DNA of 64,000 bases from positions 1-64,000 of the IMG/VR virus record IMGVR_UViG_3300017963_000190; one strand, 5' to 3'. Position numbers and translations under genes: made by a program. A model generated the notes under the pieces. It saw nothing but the letters and a program-made list of their open reading frames with translations, ran no database searches and was not told where the DNA came from. This document shows, in pieces, positions 61,426 through 64,000 of this stretch (positions within the stretch are counted from its first letter, which is position 1; the number at the start of each line of letters is the position of its first letter). This DNA is from a virus.

Positions 61426-61883
61426 GCTCCGACAGCTGCTTTCTTTTTCCTAGGAGCCTTTTTGGTTTTCTTTGGGGCCGCTTTCTTCTTGGGAGCCTTG
61501 GCAGTTTTACTAGATGCTTTCTTCTTGGGAGCCTTACTAGACTTAGCAGACTTAGCAGACTTTGCAGTTCTCTTCACCGTCCTCTTGGGTTTCGCGAAGG
61601 CGAGCTCCCACGGAGCTCGCGTGGGGAAGGCGTTGTAGATATACTTGGCGGTCTCCTCGTCGATCTGCTTGGTGAGCACGTGGCCACCAGGGCACGAGGC
61701 TACAAGGAAGTACATGGAGGTATTATGTCGCCGTCGCAGCCAAAAAACAGAGTGCATTCCTGCATCTGCTGCTAGGTCCATCCACTTCTTGTTGTCCGCT
61801 CCTACCCAAGGCTTTCCGTCAAGGGGGATGTGCACCTTGCTGGTGGGAACCTCTACATCCGGATTGGATTTTTTTGATGGCAC
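61422..61883 (-). CDS. protein with histone H1-like basic tail
   Basis: A 153-residue protein. Residues 1-95 form a globular part (IPLDGKPWVGADNKKWMDL); the last 55 residues are Lys/Ala/Ser/Pro repeats (KAPKKKASSKTAKAPKKKA) like bacterial H1-type tails that bind DNA. A GTG start follows TAGGAGTTATTACA. Confidence 0.75.
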   Translation of the reverse strand: MPSKKSNPDVEVPTSKVHIPLDGKPWVGADNKKWMDLAADAGMHSVFWLRRRHNTSMYFLVASCPGGHVLTKQIDEETAKYIYNAFPTRAPWELAFAKPKRTVKRTAKSAKSAKSSKAPKKKASSKTAKAPKKKAAPKKTKKAPRKKKAAVGA

Positions 61884-61963
61884 TGTAATAACTCCTACGA
61901 TAGTAGTAAGGGAACGTCAGCTTTGACAAGCAGGTAAGCGAGCTCGGGAGGAGGCATTGTGGC

Positions 61964-62416
61964 TTATCGAGGTACGCCGAGCCGCTGCGCGTTCTTGTAC
62001 CACTCGGTGAAGGGCTTCCACTCACCTCCGTTGGGCCCACTCAGACGAAATCCCTTGACGAGCACATTAATGTACCTGCCTTCGTCTTTCGCTTTGAGTA
62101 CCATACCATCCAGCTTGGCGTTGTAGTGCGCTCGTAGGCGATCCTCAATCGCCAGGATGGTAGCCAGCCGGGGGTTTTGTAGGACGAAAGTACTGAGATA
62201 CGAATGCGTACGCTTGTTTTCCAGTCCAGTGACCTCGCTTTTGCAGTCTTCGCTAAGACCCTCGGTGAGGAGCTTTTTCACACGGGCTGTTATTCGAGCG
62301 GTAATGCTCTCCCAGTTGAAGTCACCGCGTTTGTATTTTGCGTCTTTTGCCACCGCTAGCTTCTTGGGATGTGGCCTTACCGTGAAATCGATCACGACGA
62401 ACGTTGGTTGTGGCAT
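61964..62416 (-). CDS. hypothetical basic protein
   Basis: A 150-residue Lys/Arg-rich protein (ITARITARVKKLLTEGLSED), helical, unknown function. ATCGGAGGCCAAG precedes the start. Confidence 0.75.
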   Translation of the reverse strand: MPQPTFVVIDFTVRPHPKKLAVAKDAKYKRGDFNWESITARITARVKKLLTEGLSEDCKSEVTGLENKRTHSYLSTFVLQNPRLATILAIEDRLRAHYNAKLDGMVLKAKDEGRYINVLVKGFRLSGPNGGEWKPFTEWYKNAQRLGVPR

Positions 62417-62472
62417 CTTGGCCTCCGATTGCTGGTTCTGTGTACCTGTATTTTACAATACACGCTCACGAA

Positions 62473-62778
62473 TCAGTCGGTAAGGCCAATCTCTCGCATC
62501 ATCTCTTCTCGCCACGTGCTTCTGTCCTCACCTTTCTTCGCGGCTTTTTTCTTTGCCGTACCTTTTTTCTTGCTCTTGGTGGCGGCATGCCTCCCCCACA
62601 AAAGTTCCCCTCGCTGTTTTGCTTGCGTGTACACCCGGCAAGCTTCTGCCACCGAGATGCGATCTGCTGATCCATTCGTTTTGACGAGGTAATATTCGTC
62701 CTGCGCTTTTGTGGTAGATAGTGTTAGGCCACGCCCAGCCTTTGCCAATGGAGTAAATCCTTCTGATCTCTTACCCAT
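62473..62778 (-). CDS. small basic protein
   Basis: A 101-residue protein with a Lys-rich stretch near the end (TKSKKKGTAKKKAAKKGEDR). The start at 62778 overlaps the end of the upstream gene. Function unknown; H1-like patch suggests nucleic-acid binding. Confidence 0.65.
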   Translation of the reverse strand: MGKRSEGFTPLAKAGRGLTLSTTKAQDEYYLVKTNGSADRISVAEACRVYTQAKQRGELLWGRHAATKSKKKGTAKKKAAKKGEDRSTWREEMMREIGLTD

Positions 62779-63034
62779 CTTTTTTATCCCCGTTCTTGTC
62801 AATCCCGTCGCTTCGTTTGAACCTGGCCATAAGGGCTTCCCTGTTCTTCCGCAGGTGGCTCCCCTCTTCACGCCAGCGCAAATCCACTTCGTGTTTCTTG
62901 TAAGGCTGCCAGGTATAAAGAGGGCATCCAGTTACTTGGCAGTCAATTCTGCCATCCACCATGTCTCCGCAGCAAATGAAGCACATGGCGCGCATGGCCT
63001 CTTTGCGTCCAGGTTTGTTTGTCTTGGTGCTCAA
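62771..63034 (-). CDS. CPLY-type Cys-rich phage protein
   Basis: An 87-residue protein. MCFICCGDMVDGRIDCQVTG (residues about 17-36) followed by CPLYTWQPY matches a frequent small phage family (CxxCCGG, then C..C..CPLY.YR.G), a likely zinc site. Role unknown. Confidence 0.75.
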   Translation of the reverse strand: MSTKTNKPGRKEAMRAMCFICCGDMVDGRIDCQVTGCPLYTWQPYKKHEVDLRWREEGSHLRKNREALMARFKRSDGIDKNGDKKDG

Positions 63035-63279
63035 TGCCCAAGTCCTCCGTTCACTTCCTGTGCACGTCTGCGGCCATTGCGGTCACAGAAGACGCGGATC
63101 TCCGCAACGAAGTCTTCCTCTGAAACGTCTTCGTGCAGCTCTAGTGCGATGACCTGCACGCGTGTTTCTTTTTTACCGTTGCGCTTTTTGATCACGCGTG
63201 AGCCGTGGTGCTCCAGGTTGTAGAAGCTGCCTGGCTCCAGTTGGTTTCCGTTAATAATTTCCATCCCTTTAAAAAGCAT
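63031..63279 (-). CDS. hypothetical protein
   Basis: An 82-residue beta-rich protein with a basic hairpin (KKRNGKKETRVQVIALEL). GGAGAGCT precedes the ATG at 63279, 8 bp after the brxL stop. Confidence 0.7.
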   Translation of the reverse strand: MLFKGMEIINGNQLEPGSFYNLEHHGSRVIKKRNGKKETRVQVIALELHEDVSEEDFVAEIRVFCDRNGRRRAQEVNGGLGH

Positions 63280-63287
63280 AGCTCTCC

Positions 63288-64000
63288 TTACGATACAGCA
63301 AGATGTGTTTTAGGTGTGATGATGAAGGGCGCAGCCTCGAACTCCCCTGGAGCCATCACTGCCAGCTGGGCGTTGACACGCTCTCTCAGCGTTGCCGCGG
63401 TCTGCGCCAGCCAGCGGACATCTTTCTGCTCGTAACGGTCGTGGGGGTAAAGTAGCTTGGCCAGCGCGGACGTGGTCTTCTCGATAGCAACCACATCCCG
63501 TCGGGTGGCCGCTGCAGGCATCTGCAGATCATTTATGAGATGTCGCCGGCTCCGGCCGCGTAGCTTCCCCAGCACCTGGCCAAGGTAGTCCACGATCAAC
63601 CCGTAACCGGAGCTAAGAGACCGTGGAGTGATCTTGGGGATCTCCCACCCAGGCAGGTAAGCGTGGATCCTGTCGAGAAGTGCGGTGTCCTGCACAACAG
63701 TTGGGAGCTCCTCGAAAAGATGTTTGTAGCGTGAAGCCGGGGAGCTCCCTTCGACTTCCAGGTTACCTGTCATGACCAGCGAGGCATCTGAGGAGTAGGT
63801 CTTTCCTCCGCGAGCAAATTGCCCACTCTCCAGGTAGTCCTTCAGCATGGAGATTGTCGTCACGCTATCGAATTGTGTATCCGCAATCTCATCAAGCACC
63901 ACTACCTTGAAGCTTCCGACAATGCCCAGCTCGCCGCTGGACACGTTGGCGAAAAGGGATGCGGCGGACACGTTGGCACCAGACGCAGTATAGACGCTAG
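63288..64000 (-). CDS. brxL: BrxL-type AAA+ protein, 5' end outside window
   Basis: The frame is open to the right edge; 237 residues are visible. SGANVSAASLFAN, VVVLDEIADTQFD (Walker B), MLKDYLESGQFARG, VMTGNLEVEG, HLFEELP, LLDRIHAYLPGWE and GLIVDYLGQVLGKLR match the AAA+ core of BREX BrxL. The protein ends soon after the helical domain (ATRRDVVAIEKTTSALAKLL), so the C-terminal Lon-like protease domain is absent. BrxL forms DNA-binding double hexamers in BREX defence. No other BREX gene is visible in the window. Confidence 0.85.
   Translation of the reverse strand, partial: SVYTASGANVSAASLFANVSSGELGIVGSFKVVVLDEIADTQFDSVTTISMLKDYLESGQFARGGKTYSSDASLVMTGNLEVEGSSPASRYKHLFEELPTVVQDTALLDRIHAYLPGWEIPKITPRSLSSGYGLIVDYLGQVLGKLRGRSRRHLINDLQMPAAATRRDVVAIEKTTSALAKLLYPHDRYEQKDVRWLAQTAATLRERVNAQLAVMAPGEFEAAPFIITPKTHLAVS

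Overview
The window is one dense, almost entirely minus-strand stretch of a large bacterial mobile replicon, either a jumbo phage or a megaplasmid. Base composition is near 50% GC. Promoters are sigma-70 type (TTGAC, 16-18 bp, TATNNT) and ribosome sites are strong GGAGG types. There is no rRNA and no metabolic, capsid, tail or conjugation gene. What is recognisable is typical of phages and large plasmids: RadC, ParB, an RpoH-like sigma factor, DUF262, DUF3846, a Lar-like zinc ribbon, a GIY-YIG nuclease, a BrxL-type ATPase and several conserved phage/plasmid orphan families. I cannot decide between phage and plasmid from this window alone. The host is probably a proteobacterium (inference).

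Region 1 (1-18.7 kb) is a run of more than 40 small genes, many overlapping by ATGA or TAATG. About 32 of them lie downstream of one strong promoter at 18.77 kb with no other convincing promoter until 4.3 kb. They are mainly zinc-ribbon and coiled-coil proteins. At least five share a GLDL-type N-terminal segment plus coiled coil but carry different C-termini (zinc ribbons, an excisionase-type helix-turn-helix). The end of the region holds a DUF262 protein, a lone helicase C-terminal domain and a secreted Cys-rich protein.

A gene-poor stretch of about 1 kb (18.8-19.7 kb) with a large imperfect palindrome separates it from region 2 (19.1-41.5 kb). Region 2 is organised very differently. Short transcription units of one to four genes each have their own promoter and ribosome site (ACCGGAGGTAA), often a 3' hairpin, and a 41-bp element repeated 23 times in the window (22 times here). 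The element lies 26, 36, 46 or 56 bp upstream of the promoter, i.e. in about 10-bp steps, which suggests a protein bound on one face of the helix. The same region has about 50 GGATCC hexamers against about 10 in the rest of the window. Notable products are RadC, a GHKL ATPase joined to a HELAH metalloprotease motif, a miniature ComM/Mg-chelatase-type ATPase, domain-shuffled paralogues and, at the end, the sigma factor. One unit on the plus strand encodes only an 11-residue Trp-rich peptide.

Region 3 (41.5-64 kb) returns to small operons with TTGACR-16/17-TATACT promoters and GAACGGAGGTAA ribosome sites. It carries two ribosomal-protein-L7/L12-like C-terminal domain proteins, a Ycf46-like AAA+ ATPase, ParB without ParA, a tandem ribbon-helix-helix protein, an H1-like basic-tailed protein, a tRNA-like leader and, cut by the right edge, BrxL. 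Two minus-strand RNA candidates here (42.3 and 61.3 kb) contain TTACCTCCG, the complement of the replicon's own ribosome-binding sites.
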